The notes: a model not told the origin generated them from the letters alone. A DNA stretch of 7,450 nucleotides from JBEKIK01 sp050013075 (GCA_050013075.1 JBEKFZ010000153.1:1-7450), one strand, 5' to 3'. Shown: positions 1 to 6,980, numbered from the stretch's first letter. Program-made: numbers and translations.

Positions 1-124
1 TGTTCGCAAATGGGTTCAAGCAAAATTCCTTATAAATACAGTAAAATACAACCAATCCTCACCAAACAACATGATAGCAGTTGCATAATGTTGCTTTGGG
101 AGAGGGGACTAATATGCAAAACTC

Positions 125-159
125 CAGTTATCAGTTTTGAGTAATCAGTTTTCAGTTTC
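125..159. repeat. Five tandem 7-base repeats (CAGTTWT-type) at the end of the permease gene
   Basis: Five consecutive 7-base units can be read without gaps: CAGTTAT (125-131), CAGTTTT (132-138), GAGTAAT (139-145), CAGTTTT (146-152) and CAGTTTC (153-159). The last two units overlap the stop codon (152-154) and final codons of the minus-strand permease. Degenerate 7-base tandem arrays of this kind are known from cyanobacteria (short tandem repeated repetitive sequences), and similar arrays occur in other large bacterial genomes. Function is unknown. No unit boundary continues cleanly before 125 or after 159. The adjoining 1-124 is AT-rich and shows no gene or clear signal. Confidence 0.7.
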
Positions 160-997
160 CCTCGGGCGTTTTCATGCGGAACTCCCTAGCGGCAAACACA
201 AGCGCGGTCGCCAAGGCCATCACCAGGCCCGCGCCCAGCAGCGCGAGCACGCAGGTCCGCGCCTGGGGCGCAGTGGCCAGGTCGATGGACCACTCCTTCC
301 CGCTTGCCGGCGCCAGCCAGCGCAGCACCAGCACGCGGAAGTAATACATTACCGTCAGGCGTCTGGCCATGGTGTCGAGGCTGGCCAATATCCCTTCAAA
401 AAAGACGATGTAAGCCACGCCCACCAAAAGCGAACGCCGCATGAGCACTCCCAGCAGTCCGAATAGTCCACAGTAGCCGACCTGAACCAGGGACAGCAAT
501 ACGGCGGTTTTCCAAGCCGGTTCGATCCATCCCGACGTTGCCGGTCCGCCCGCCGTAAAGGCAATGACCGCAAAGGTGATCGCAGTGAACGCCGCCGTGA
601 GCACCGAGGTTATCAACACCGTGGCCAGCAGTTTGGTCAGATATATCGCCCAGCGCGGCAGCGGCCGAATCAGCAGATAGGTCAGCGTCTGCTCCTCGAC
701 CTCGTCCTGGACGATGCCCGCCGCGTACAGCAACGCGGCCAGCGGCGCCAGTGCGTGCGGAATCAGGTTGAAGATGAATGCGAACTGGATCTCTTCGATT
801 GGGGGTTTGAACCGCGGCGCTAGATTGACAACCGCGGCCAATGCGCCTGGAAGGACGAACAAAAGCGACAACACCAGCAGCCGCCGGCCGCGGATGTACT
901 GGCGCAGCGTCAATACGAACAGCGCGGTCAGTGCGCGTAGGTCCGGAAGCCACGGCAGGACTACGGCAGGGGCAACAACATTTGTCGCGGTCTTCAT
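152..997 (-). CDS. ABC-2 type transporter permease (281 aa)
   Basis: This is a polytopic inner-membrane protein, the likely channel-forming subunit of an ABC exporter. Hydrophobic segments lie at about residues 40-60, 72-95, 117-148, 164-186, 190-207 and 248-270, giving about six membrane spans. The cytoplasmic loop at 97-115 reads QDEVEEQTLTYLLIRPLPRW. This acidic-to-RPL stretch is the conserved loop of ABC-2 / NosY-like (COG1277) permeases, thought to meet the ATPase. The ATG at 995-997 overlaps the TGA of the preceding ATPase (994-996) as ATGA, so the two genes are probably translationally coupled and form one transporter unit. Length is normal for the family and the C-terminus (REFRMKTPEGN) looks complete. 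The stop codon falls inside the 7-base repeat array. The substrate cannot be told from sequence. Confidence 0.9.
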   Translation of the reverse strand: MKTATNVVAPAVVLPWLPDLRALTALFVLTLRQYIRGRRLLVLSLLFVLPGALAAVVNLAPRFKPPIEEIQFAFIFNLIPHALAPLAALLYAAGIVQDEVEEQTLTYLLIRPLPRWAIYLTKLLATVLITSVLTAAFTAITFAVIAFTAGGPATSGWIEPAWKTAVLLSLVQVGYCGLFGLLGVLMRRSLLVGVAYIVFFEGILASLDTMARRLTVMYYFRVLVLRWLAPASGKEWSIDLATAPQARTCVLALLGAGLVMALATALVFAAREFRMKTPEGN

Positions 998-1962
998 TTG
1001 CTCACCAGGTATTTAAATACGGCTTCCAGGTTGTCGTCATCCGAGTAGACTTCGTGAATGGCGGTTCCGTTCTCCAACGACACCGCCGGCAGGCGTGCGT
1101 AAAAGGCGTCGGGGCGGCGGGTCTGGACCAGCACGGCCTTGTCGCGCTCGAGCATCGTCACACCCTCGACGTCCTCCCAACGGACCACCTTGGCCGCCAA
1201 AGAGCGGTAATCGTCCGAGACCAGGACGATTCGATGCGGATGCCGGTCGATCAGGTCTCGAATCTCCCGCACCTGGCCCTCGGCCACCAGCCGGCCGAGG
1301 TGCAAGAGGATGACGTTCGGCGTGAGGGCCTCGACCTCGTGCAGGACGTGACTGGAGACCACCACGCTGCGTCCGACATGGCCCAGGCCGCGGATCACTT
1401 CTTGCAGGTCCCGCCGGGCCACCGGATCGGTGCCGGAAAACGGTTCGTCCAGAAACAGCACTTGCGGCTCGTGGACCAGTGCCTGGGCCAGCTTGGTCCG
1501 CTGGCGCATCCCCTTGGAGTATCCGCGGATGGGCCTGCTCATGTGTTCGGTCATGCCCACCGTCTCGATGGCTTTCTCGGCTGCCGTTGCGGCTTTTTTC
1601 CGGCCCATTCCCGTAAGCCTGGCGCAGGTGTGGACAAAATCGTACCCGGTCATCCACTCATAAAAGGCGTTTTGCTCGGGACAGAGTCCGACGTATCGCA
1701 TCAGGGCCGGGTTGTTCCAGGGCCGATGCCCAAGGACCCGCAGGCTGCCCTGGCTTGGCCGGAGTTGGCCGGTGGCCAGTTGCAAAAGCGTGGACTTGCC
1801 CGCCCCGTTGGGACCGAGCAGCCCGGTGACGCCGGGAGGAATCCGCACGGAAAGCTTATTCAGGCCAATAATGTTGCCGTACCATTTGGATACGCCGTCG
1901 AACTCGACGACGGGCGTCACTGCAGCCGGTCCAGCGTTTTCACGCGTCTCGTTAAAGTCCAT
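994..1962 (-). CDS. ABC transporter ATP-binding protein, second of the cluster (322 aa from the ATG)
   Basis: Cytoplasmic ATPase driving the adjacent ABC-2 permeases. Counting from the ATG at 1962, it has Walker A GPNGAGKST (about 50-58), a Q-loop Gln near 97 (CPEQNAFYEW), the signature YSKGM (148-152), Walker B VLFLDEP (168-174), D-loop SGTD and the H-loop His near 205 (SSHVLHEVE). All catalytic motifs are intact. A C-terminal domain of about 90 residues follows, usual in ABC-2 export ATPases. The start is uncertain. ATG 1962 gives a 46-base overlap with the upstream permease and has a weak GGGA 9-10 bases before it. GTG at 1920 gives a GTGA overlap with the permease stop and would begin just before the conserved VVEFDGVSKWYG. 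A TTG at 2010 is also open. It is followed by a permease joined through ATGA. Confidence 0.92.
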   Translation of the reverse strand: MDFNETRENAGPAAVTPVVEFDGVSKWYGNIIGLNKLSVRIPPGVTGLLGPNGAGKSTLLQLATGQLRPSQGSLRVLGHRPWNNPALMRYVGLCPEQNAFYEWMTGYDFVHTCARLTGMGRKKAATAAEKAIETVGMTEHMSRPIRGYSKGMRQRTKLAQALVHEPQVLFLDEPFSGTDPVARRDLQEVIRGLGHVGRSVVVSSHVLHEVEALTPNVILLHLGRLVAEGQVREIRDLIDRHPHRIVLVSDDYRSLAAKVVRWEDVEGVTMLERDKAVLVQTRRPDAFYARLPAVSLENGTAIHEVYSDDDNLEAVFKYLVSK

Positions 1963-3107
1963 ATTGAAAGTCCCAATAGGCCGGCCAGCACGCCGGCCGA
2001 CCAAATCCAAGGATACTGCGGCACGAGGCGGTCCGCGAGTCGGCGATTGTTGATTTGGGCCGAATTGGCCCTGGCCCCGCCGCCTGGTAATAAAGGCCCA
2101 ATCGCGGCCCGCGGAACCTCGATGGCGCGCCCGATCTCCACCCAGGCGGCATCGGTGTTCAACAGCGCCTCGCCCAACCGTTCCAGGTTCGAGGTATAGG
2201 AGAACAATGGGCGCCAGTTGGTCGGCGCGGCCTCGGCCTCCGCTCGTTCCATGCGCACTCGCACTCGCTGCCCTAATTCGCCGGAAATGAGGTACTTCCG
2301 ATCGGGCGGCTGGTTGTCGGGTGAGACAACTTTATCTCGGGCCATCTCTTCCCGCCAGACGGTGTCGTACAGGCTTTTTTGATGGATGCCGCTAAGCACG
2401 CCCGCGACCGCCGAACTGATGACCCACAAGCCTACCCAGGCGATGCCCACGTACAACGACCGCCGCGACAGCGACGACAGTGCCAGCATGAGCGTCCCGG
2501 CCGAAACAACGATCACCAGGCCGTACAGGATACTGGCCGGCAGCAAACGCCAGGTGTCGCGGATCACGCCCAGGTCGAGGCTGAAGCATACGCCCAGCAG
2601 GTAGGCGGCGACCGCCGGCGCGACCGCCACAGCGGCCACCAGGGCGGCAATTACGCCGAGCTTGCCGAGGAAGTAATCCAGTCGCGTCAGCGGGCGGGAA
2701 AAATACAAGGGCAGGGCGTTAAAGCGAATGTCGCGGCTGATCAGGTTCGGCCCCGCGATCACCACTATCAGCATGATGAAAAATATCTCGAACTTGAAGA
2801 AAAACGAATACGAGATCGTCCACACGGCATGACGGTAGGTGTGCGGATCGGCGGCGACGCCCGGCGGGAGGATGGGCTTAAGCAGATCAATTATCGTCTG
2901 ACTTCCCTGCTCGAATAATCCCCATAGAGCGATCACGACGACCAGCACCAGGGCCGGCATCAACGCCATCAAAAGTAAAATGCGGATAAGCGATATCGAA
3001 CCTTTCAACTGTCCGCGCAGCCCCTGCCTGGTGATGGCCAGCCAGCGCCAGGCGTGACCCGACACAGTGCCCTTCCAGTGCTGATATCCCTGGTCGAAGA
3101 TGGGCAT
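1917..3107 (-). CDS. ABC-2 type transporter permease with large C-terminal loop (396 aa)
   Basis: Inner-membrane subunit of an ABC exporter. It begins MPIFDQGYQHWKG, an N-terminal signature I associate with planctomycete ABC-2 permeases. Hydrophobic segments lie at about 41-64, 100-119, 149-172, 189-212, 218-240 and 367-386. The loop at about 121-148 (SRDIRFNALPLYFSRPLTRL) is the conserved cytoplasmic motif of the ABC-2 / NosY-like family. Residues 241-366 form a long soluble, charged stretch between the last two spans, which would lie outside the cytoplasm if there are six spans. This stretch is absent from the smaller permease downstream. The ribosome-binding sequence is weak (CAGAGAA about 6 bases before the ATG). 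The stop at 1917-1919 lies within the next ATPase gene. The 284-base repeat-filled gap upstream may partly separate its expression from the first ATPase. Confidence 0.9.
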   Translation of the reverse strand: MPIFDQGYQHWKGTVSGHAWRWLAITRQGLRGQLKGSISLIRILLLMALMPALVLVVVIALWGLFEQGSQTIIDLLKPILPPGVAADPHTYRHAVWTISYSFFFKFEIFFIMLIVVIAGPNLISRDIRFNALPLYFSRPLTRLDYFLGKLGVIAALVAAVAVAPAVAAYLLGVCFSLDLGVIRDTWRLLPASILYGLVIVVSAGTLMLALSSLSRRSLYVGIAWVGLWVISSAVAGVLSGIHQKSLYDTVWREEMARDKVVSPDNQPPDRKYLISGELGQRVRVRMERAEAEAAPTNWRPLFSYTSNLERLGEALLNTDAAWVEIGRAIEVPRAAIGPLLPGGGARANSAQINNRRLADRLVPQYPWIWSAGVLAGLLGLSIWTLTRRVKTLDRLQ

Positions 3108-3161
3108 GATATTCTCTGTTTTGGCTATTGATACTCAAGCAAACGTCTTTATTTTTCTTCG

Positions 3162-3286
3162 GAGCCGGGCCGTGGCGGCCCGGAAGTACCGGGGCGACAC
3201 GCCCCGGCTCTGATTTTTCCACGACATTCTTTCTTCCACGATATACTTTTCTGATATTCCTGGTTCCCACGCTCTGCGTGGGAACC
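3162..3286. repeat. Composite palindromic element, copy A (double hairpin, 39-base spacer segment, GGTTCCCACGC palindrome)
   Basis: Three perfect palindromes are visible. Hairpin 1 pairs CCGGGCCG (3165-3172) with CGGCCCGG (3176-3183) around TGG. Hairpin 2 pairs CCGGGGCG (3189-3196) with CGCCCCGG (3200-3207) around ACA. Outer arms GAGCC (3162-3166) and GGCTC (3206-3210) can also pair, so a branched structure is possible. After a spacer comes GGTTCCCACGC (3262-3272), a TCT loop and GCGTGGGAACC (3276-3286). The whole unit recurs in inverted orientation at 6981-7125. It lies between two co-directional ABC genes and would be in their shared transcript if they are one operon. No transposase is present. 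It is probably a non-autonomous REP/MITE-like repeat; that class is an inference. Confidence 0.85.
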
Positions 3287-3340
3287 CACGTTTTTAGACA
3301 CTCCGCATGGGAAACGATACCAATGCTCTTGTCTCTCATC

Positions 3341-3365
3341 GGTTCCCACGCAGAGCGTGGGAACC
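3341..3365. repeat. Second GGTTCCCACGC palindrome, opposite orientation
   Basis: GGTTCCCACGC (3341-3351) and GCGTGGGAACC (3355-3365) form a perfect 11-pair stem around the loop AGA. The palindrome at 3262-3286 has the same arms but the loop TCT, so the two copies are in inverted orientation, 54 bases apart. The spacer holds a degenerate half-copy (CTCCGCATGGGAAACG, about 3301-3316). The element begins 27 bases past the stop codon of the minus-strand ATPase. It lacks a following T-run, so I call it a dispersed repeat and not an intrinsic terminator. Confidence 0.85.
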
Positions 3366-3391
3366 AGAGGTTTTTTCCGGACAAAAACGCT

Positions 3392-4306
3392 TCAATTGTT
3401 GTCGTGTTCCAGTGCTTTCAAAAACACTTCCTCCAGCGTGCTTCTCTGCGGGCGGAGGTGGCGAATCTGTTCGCCCGAGGCCACGGCAAGCTCCCAGAGC
3501 ATTTTTTCCGACTGTCCCGGGGGCAGGCGCACCAGAAGGCCGTGGTCCTGGGCCTTGACCTCGCAACCGGCCTGGTCAAGGCGACGGGCAAAAGACCCGG
3601 CGTCGGTTTTTACGCGGATTTCATAGCACTGATCGTGCAGGTTCTTCAACTCCTGAATGCGCCCCTGCGCCACCAGCCGGCCCTGGGAAAGGACGAGTAC
3701 GTAATCGCAGACGAACTCGACGTCGGGCAGCAGGTGGCTGGAAAACAACAGGCTCATATCCTTGCCGTGGGCCAAATCGCGGGCCAATTCAAGCATCTCC
3801 TGGCGCCCGGCCGGGTCCATGCCGTTGGTTGGCTCGTCGAGAATCAGCAAGCGCGGGTCGTGGACCAGGGAGGCCGCCAATTTCAGACGCTGCTTCATTC
3901 CCGCCGAGTATGAATCCACGGGCCGGTAGCGGGCCTCGTCCAAACCGACGTGGTTGAGCACTTCGTGTGCCCGCTGCATCGCCGAGGTGCGAGACATTCC
4001 GCACAACTCTCCGGCGTAAGAGACGAACTCCACCCCCACAACACTGGGAAAAAGGCACTCATCCTCGGGCACAAAGCCGGCTGCCTGGCGAATGTCAAGT
4101 CGTCGGGCGTGCAGATCCATGCCCAACACCTCGCCCGAGCCGGAATCAATTGTGATCAAACCCAAAAGTGCGCGGATCATGGTTGTTTTGCCCGCCCCGT
4201 TCGGACCCAGAAGGCCGACCGCGCCGGGCGGCACGTCAGCCGACAGCCCGCGCAGGGCCGTGATCTTGCCGTAAGTCTTGGTGATATCGTGCAGCGAAAA
4301 TAACAT
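3392..4306 (-). CDS. ABC transporter ATP-binding protein, first of the cluster (304 aa)
   Basis: Cytoplasmic ATPase of an ABC-2 export system. Visible motifs are Walker A GPNGAGKTT (34-42), signature YSAGM (133-137), Walker B LLILDEP (153-159), D-loop NGMD (161-164) and the H-loop His at 191 (SSHLLPDVE). The Q-loop position reads GFVPEDECLFP (77-87), with Glu 81 where Gln is usual. This substitution is common in drug- and lipid-type ABC-2 ATPases ('YLPEE' forms). A C-terminal domain of about 90 residues ends with STLEEVFLKAL, a typical family ending. It begins 84 bases after the SurA-like gene and ends before the repeat-filled gap. The ATG has no good Shine-Dalgarno sequence. A TATGAT hexamer on the minus strand at 4364-4359 could be a -10 box but lacks a convincing -35. 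It is clearly distinct in sequence from the second ATPase, so the pair may form a heterodimer or serve separate permeases. Confidence 0.93.
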   Translation of the reverse strand: MLFSLHDITKTYGKITALRGLSADVPPGAVGLLGPNGAGKTTMIRALLGLITIDSGSGEVLGMDLHARRLDIRQAAGFVPEDECLFPSVVGVEFVSYAGELCGMSRTSAMQRAHEVLNHVGLDEARYRPVDSYSAGMKQRLKLAASLVHDPRLLILDEPTNGMDPAGRQEMLELARDLAHGKDMSLLFSSHLLPDVEFVCDYVLVLSQGRLVAQGRIQELKNLHDQCYEIRVKTDAGSFARRLDQAGCEVKAQDHGLLVRLPPGQSEKMLWELAVASGEQIRHLRPQRSTLEEVFLKALEHDNN

Positions 4307-4390
4307 TGCAATCGCAGTGCCCGTTAGTGGAGGATGCCTGACCGCAAATCCTTACAATATCATATTCGCCGCGGAACCGAAAGTCTTGGA

Positions 4391-6817
4391 TTAGTCCTCC
4401 TCGGGAATCGAAACGGGGGCGGGTTCTCCGCGCGGTTGCTCGGGTTTTATTTCCCATTGCAATCCGGCGTATGTTTTCAGCGATTCCAACCATGCTTTTT
4501 GGTCCGCCTGCAAATCGCCGACGGCTATGTTCGAGTACTTGCTAAAATCCTCTGCCAGGAAGATTTGCCATAGAACGTCTTGGGGCGGATTGTAGTTTAT
4601 GAGTTGAACGACGTAGACCACGGTCTGGGGCGCATTCGTTGCGAGGCCGATTTGGTTGATATCCATATTGAATATGACGCGCATGAAATCCAGGCCGACC
4701 ATGGGCGCGCCTTCCACTTCGCTCGGCCGGGGCGGCGCGGACGACGATCCCCGGGGCACGCTGCCTTCGGTGAACATGCTAAACGGCGGAGGAGAGATGA
4801 TCTGATCCTGGGGAATCTCCGGCAGTGCGCCCTTGAGCGTAGCGCCCGTTTTGGCCGCGGCTTCGGCCAGAGATTCGGCGTGTTTGCGGGCCAATTGCCT
4901 GGCCTGGATCAACTTCCAGGCGTGAATGACTTCTTGGCGCACGTTTTTGTCCTCCAAGGAAGGCGCCGATTCCGGAACATCGTTGGTTTTCCAGAATAAA
5001 TATGCGTTGCCTTGGATATCGACGGCGGATTCGGTCTTGTAGGTGTTCAGCGATTTGAAGGCCGCGTTTGTAAAGGGAGATAATTCTTCACCCACGTATG
5101 AAGAACCGATGTCGAATTTATGCGCTTCCCAGGCCGAAACCATGCCGGTCTGACCGGTAGACAATCCAATACTTTCTAAAGGCTGGCGGGAAACTTCATG
5201 CCAGTTTTTCCCATCCAGGGTTTCAAGCGAAACGATGGCGCACTGTCCTGAGGCCGCGAGTTCGAAGTTGAGTTTTGGCGGCGGAATAGATTGTTTTTGG
5301 TGTATTTTCTCGGCCTCGTATTTGTGCCACTTCTTGCCGTTTGTTTCCATAACCGCTTGGATTTTGTGAAAAACGGCGTTGATTTTTTCCCTGGCGACCA
5401 CGGCGCGGACTTTTTCTCTTACCTTTTCAGACAAAGTGCTTTTAGATTTTTCGGCTTTTTCCGTCTCGGACGGTTGTTTGGCGGCAGGATTTTCGGCCTT
5501 GGTTTGTCCGGTGGCGGGCTTATTGCCTACAGGTTTATCGGCGGCGGGCTTATCTGACGCGGGTTGATTTACCGCGGGCTTATCGGCGGCGGGCTTTTCG
5601 GCCTTGGGTGGTTCGGCGGCTGGCTTTTCGGCCTTGGGCCCTTCGGCGGCTGGCTTTTCGGCCTGCTCGGCCATGGCGGTCAGAGTAAATGGCCAACGGT
5701 CCACGGCCGAGGATTTTTTGGCGTCTTCCTTTTTGGTATCTTTCTTCGGCGATTTATCCTTGTCCGCACCGGGTTGTTCGGCCGGCTTTTGCACGTCGGA
5801 GGGCTGTTCTTTGGCCTGTTCCTTGGCTTTCTCTTTGGCCTGCCCTAAAGTTTTTTCACCGCCGGCGGGTGTTTCCTTCTTTTCTTCCGCCGATGTTTTT
5901 TCTTTTTCTTGCGAGCCTTTTTTCTCGGTCCTCGTTGAGCCGGCCGATTCCTTCTCTAACTTGTCGAAGTAGTCTCGATTTTTTTCATAGGCGCTTTGGA
6001 TTTCTTCATCGGTGATCGCGGCTGGATCGGAAAATTTGGCGATATCGGCCTTGAAATACTGCACTTCGATCTTGTGAGGAATGCGGAAACCGGGCTCCGC
6101 CGAAACGGGATTCGGCAGTTTGTCCTTGTACTTCTCGAACAAGTCCTTCAATTCCTCCTCGCTGGGGTTTTTGTTGACCTGGTCGATAAATTGCTCCACG
6201 CCCACGGGAATCAATTCCACAGTGGCCTGCTTGCGGAGCCGGCAGAAGTATTCCCAGCGCTCGGCCGGGGTGATTCCCTGTAAACTCAACGCGAATAACT
6301 GAGTAAGCTTCAAGGCCCGCAATTCCTCGCGCATGATATTAAAAAACTGATGATCGCTGAGCCCCTGTTGCTTGATGATCGCAGAAATATCGCTCTCCGG
6401 AATCATGCCTCTGGTAATACCCTGTATAAAGTCATTAATGATTTTATTGCTGATGACCATGCCGATTTCCTCGGCCCGCTTCGATTTCAGCCAGGTGTTT
6501 ACCAGATCTTCGTTGCCTGCGGCGCCGAAAGAATTTTCGAAAATCTTAAGGCTTATCTCCTGATTGATCCTTGCGGCCGCGGCGTATATTCTTGACAGGA
6601 TTTGCAAAAAAATACGCTTTTCCTGCTGCATGTAAAAAAGATCATGCTGCGTCAATTTCCCGTACTTGCTCGTCCGAACTACCACGGGATTTGCCTGCCG
6701 GGCGCCAAATGGGTCGCTTGTAGTTCCTAAAAAGACGAACGCAAACATTGCCAAAATGGTCAATCCGGCAAGCATTAGTTTTTGGTGCTTGCGAAAGACC
6801 TTAAACGGGCTGGCCAT
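4391..6817 (-). CDS. Membrane-anchored SurA/PpiD-like periplasmic folding factor, large Lys/Glu/Pro/Ala insert (808 aa)
   Basis: The N-terminus has a short basic tail (KVFRKHQK) and one hydrophobic segment at about 14-31, fitting a membrane anchor with the rest outside the cytoplasm, as in PpiD. Residues about 50-200 are helical and charged like a SurA N-terminal chaperone domain (VISNKIINDF, GITPAERWEY). Residues 249-283 (IEVQYFKADI...ITDEEIQSAYEKN) are also typical of this family. A low-complexity insert rich in Lys, Glu, Pro and Ala spans about 285-465. Residues 520-655 resemble a parvulin end plus C-terminal helix (SPFTNAAFKSL...YLFWKTNDV...LEDKNVRQEVIHAW), but I see no complete parvulin core, so isomerase activity is doubtful. 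The start ATG is preceded by GGAAGGA nine bases upstream. The gene is divergent from topA and co-directional with the ABC genes. Family assignment is moderate; function as an envelope chaperone is inferred. Confidence 0.8.
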   Translation of the reverse strand: MASPFKVFRKHQKLMLAGLTILAMFAFVFLGTTSDPFGARQANPVVVRTSKYGKLTQHDLFYMQQEKRIFLQILSRIYAAAARINQEISLKIFENSFGAAGNEDLVNTWLKSKRAEEIGMVISNKIINDFIQGITRGMIPESDISAIIKQQGLSDHQFFNIMREELRALKLTQLFALSLQGITPAERWEYFCRLRKQATVELIPVGVEQFIDQVNKNPSEEELKDLFEKYKDKLPNPVSAEPGFRIPHKIEVQYFKADIAKFSDPAAITDEEIQSAYEKNRDYFDKLEKESAGSTRTEKKGSQEKEKTSAEEKKETPAGGEKTLGQAKEKAKEQAKEQPSDVQKPAEQPGADKDKSPKKDTKKEDAKKSSAVDRWPFTLTAMAEQAEKPAAEGPKAEKPAAEPPKAEKPAADKPAVNQPASDKPAADKPVGNKPATGQTKAENPAAKQPSETEKAEKSKSTLSEKVREKVRAVVAREKINAVFHKIQAVMETNGKKWHKYEAEKIHQKQSIPPPKLNFELAASGQCAIVSLETLDGKNWHEVSRQPLESIGLSTGQTGMVSAWEAHKFDIGSSYVGEELSPFTNAAFKSLNTYKTESAVDIQGNAYLFWKTNDVPESAPSLEDKNVRQEVIHAWKLIQARQLARKHAESLAEAAAKTGATLKGALPEIPQDQIISPPPFSMFTEGSVPRGSSSAPPRPSEVEGAPMVGLDFMRVIFNMDINQIGLATNAPQTVVYVVQLINYNPPQDVLWQIFLAEDFSKYSNIAVGDLQADQKAWLESLKTYAGLQWEIKPEQPRGEPAPVSIPEED
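5468..5665. repeat. In-frame degenerate tandem repeats coding EKPAAEPPKA-like units
   Basis: Inside the SurA-like gene, the DNA at about 5582-5665 repeats with a 30-base period (TTCGGCGGCTGGCTTTTCGG on the plus strand at 5612-5631 and again at 5642-5661, with a diverged copy before it). Each unit codes ten residues of the type EKPAAEPPKA. It continues as shorter, diverged DKPA/NKPA units down to about 5468 (protein residues about 385-450). The period is a multiple of three, so copy-number changes would keep the frame. This looks like a flexible linker expanded by slippage. Confidence 0.75.
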
Positions 6818-6856
6818 GGAGGCTTATCCTTCCAAAGTGGGGGTTGGAGCCAATTA

Positions 6857-6884
6857 TTTAGACTTGACAAGTCTATCTGTGCAA
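6857..6884 (-). promoter_or_regulatory. Candidate promoter of the SurA-like gene
   Basis: On the minus strand, TTGCAC (6884-6879) is followed after 16 bases by TCTAAA (6862-6857). These match the -35 and -10 consensus only partly (three and four of six). The spacing and the leader of roughly 35 bases to the ATG at 6817 are sensible. The 17-base palindrome sits across the spacer and -10, where a repressor would block transcription. This is inferred from pattern alone, and planctomycete promoters are poorly defined. Confidence 0.25.
6859..6875. promoter_or_regulatory. Perfect 17-base palindrome, candidate operator
   Basis: TAGACTTG (6859-6866) and CAAGTCTA (6868-6875) are exact reverse complements around a single central A. 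It lies 42 bases before the start codon of the SurA-like gene and contains a plus-strand TTGACA, so it could serve either or both divergent genes. The size and symmetry fit a binding site for a dimeric helix-turn-helix regulator. The arms are AT-balanced and short with no loop, so an RNA hairpin is less likely. No regulator gene is visible in the window, so its partner is unknown. Confidence 0.4.
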
Positions 6885-6980
6885 GAGTAATGGTGACGCT
6901 TGCATCAGTATAGACGTAATCAGGCAATTTTATTAGGCTTTGACATAAATGCAATGCCAATCCAAGTTGGGGGGAGTGCT

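Noticed and set aside
841..2199. Plus-strand open frame of 452 codons
   Set aside because: It is antisense to the permease and ATPase genes, has no recognisable domain, and its openness follows from GC-rich codon use on the opposite strand.
3162..3216. Intrinsic terminator (hairpin followed by a T-run on the plus strand)
   Set aside because: Hairpin 2 is followed by TGATTTTT only on the plus strand, where no gene lies upstream; on the coding minus strand there is no T-run after the hairpins.
3162..3365. CRISPR array
   Set aside because: The repeats are palindromes in mixed orientation with unequal spacing, few copies and no cas genes, so they do not fit a direct-repeat array.
3128..3913. 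Plus-strand open frame of 261 codons across the repeat gap and into the ATPase
   Set aside because: Its first part is translated palindromic repeat (VPTLCVGTH and SHAERGNQ type peptides, often mis-annotated as protein) and the rest is antisense to the ATPase gene, which has all its motifs on the minus strand.
5291..5972. Plus-strand Phe/Gly/Leu-rich open frames that look like membrane proteins
   Set aside because: They are the complement of the Lys/Glu/Pro/Ala repeat region of the SurA-like gene; the hydrophobic look is an artefact of the opposite strand.
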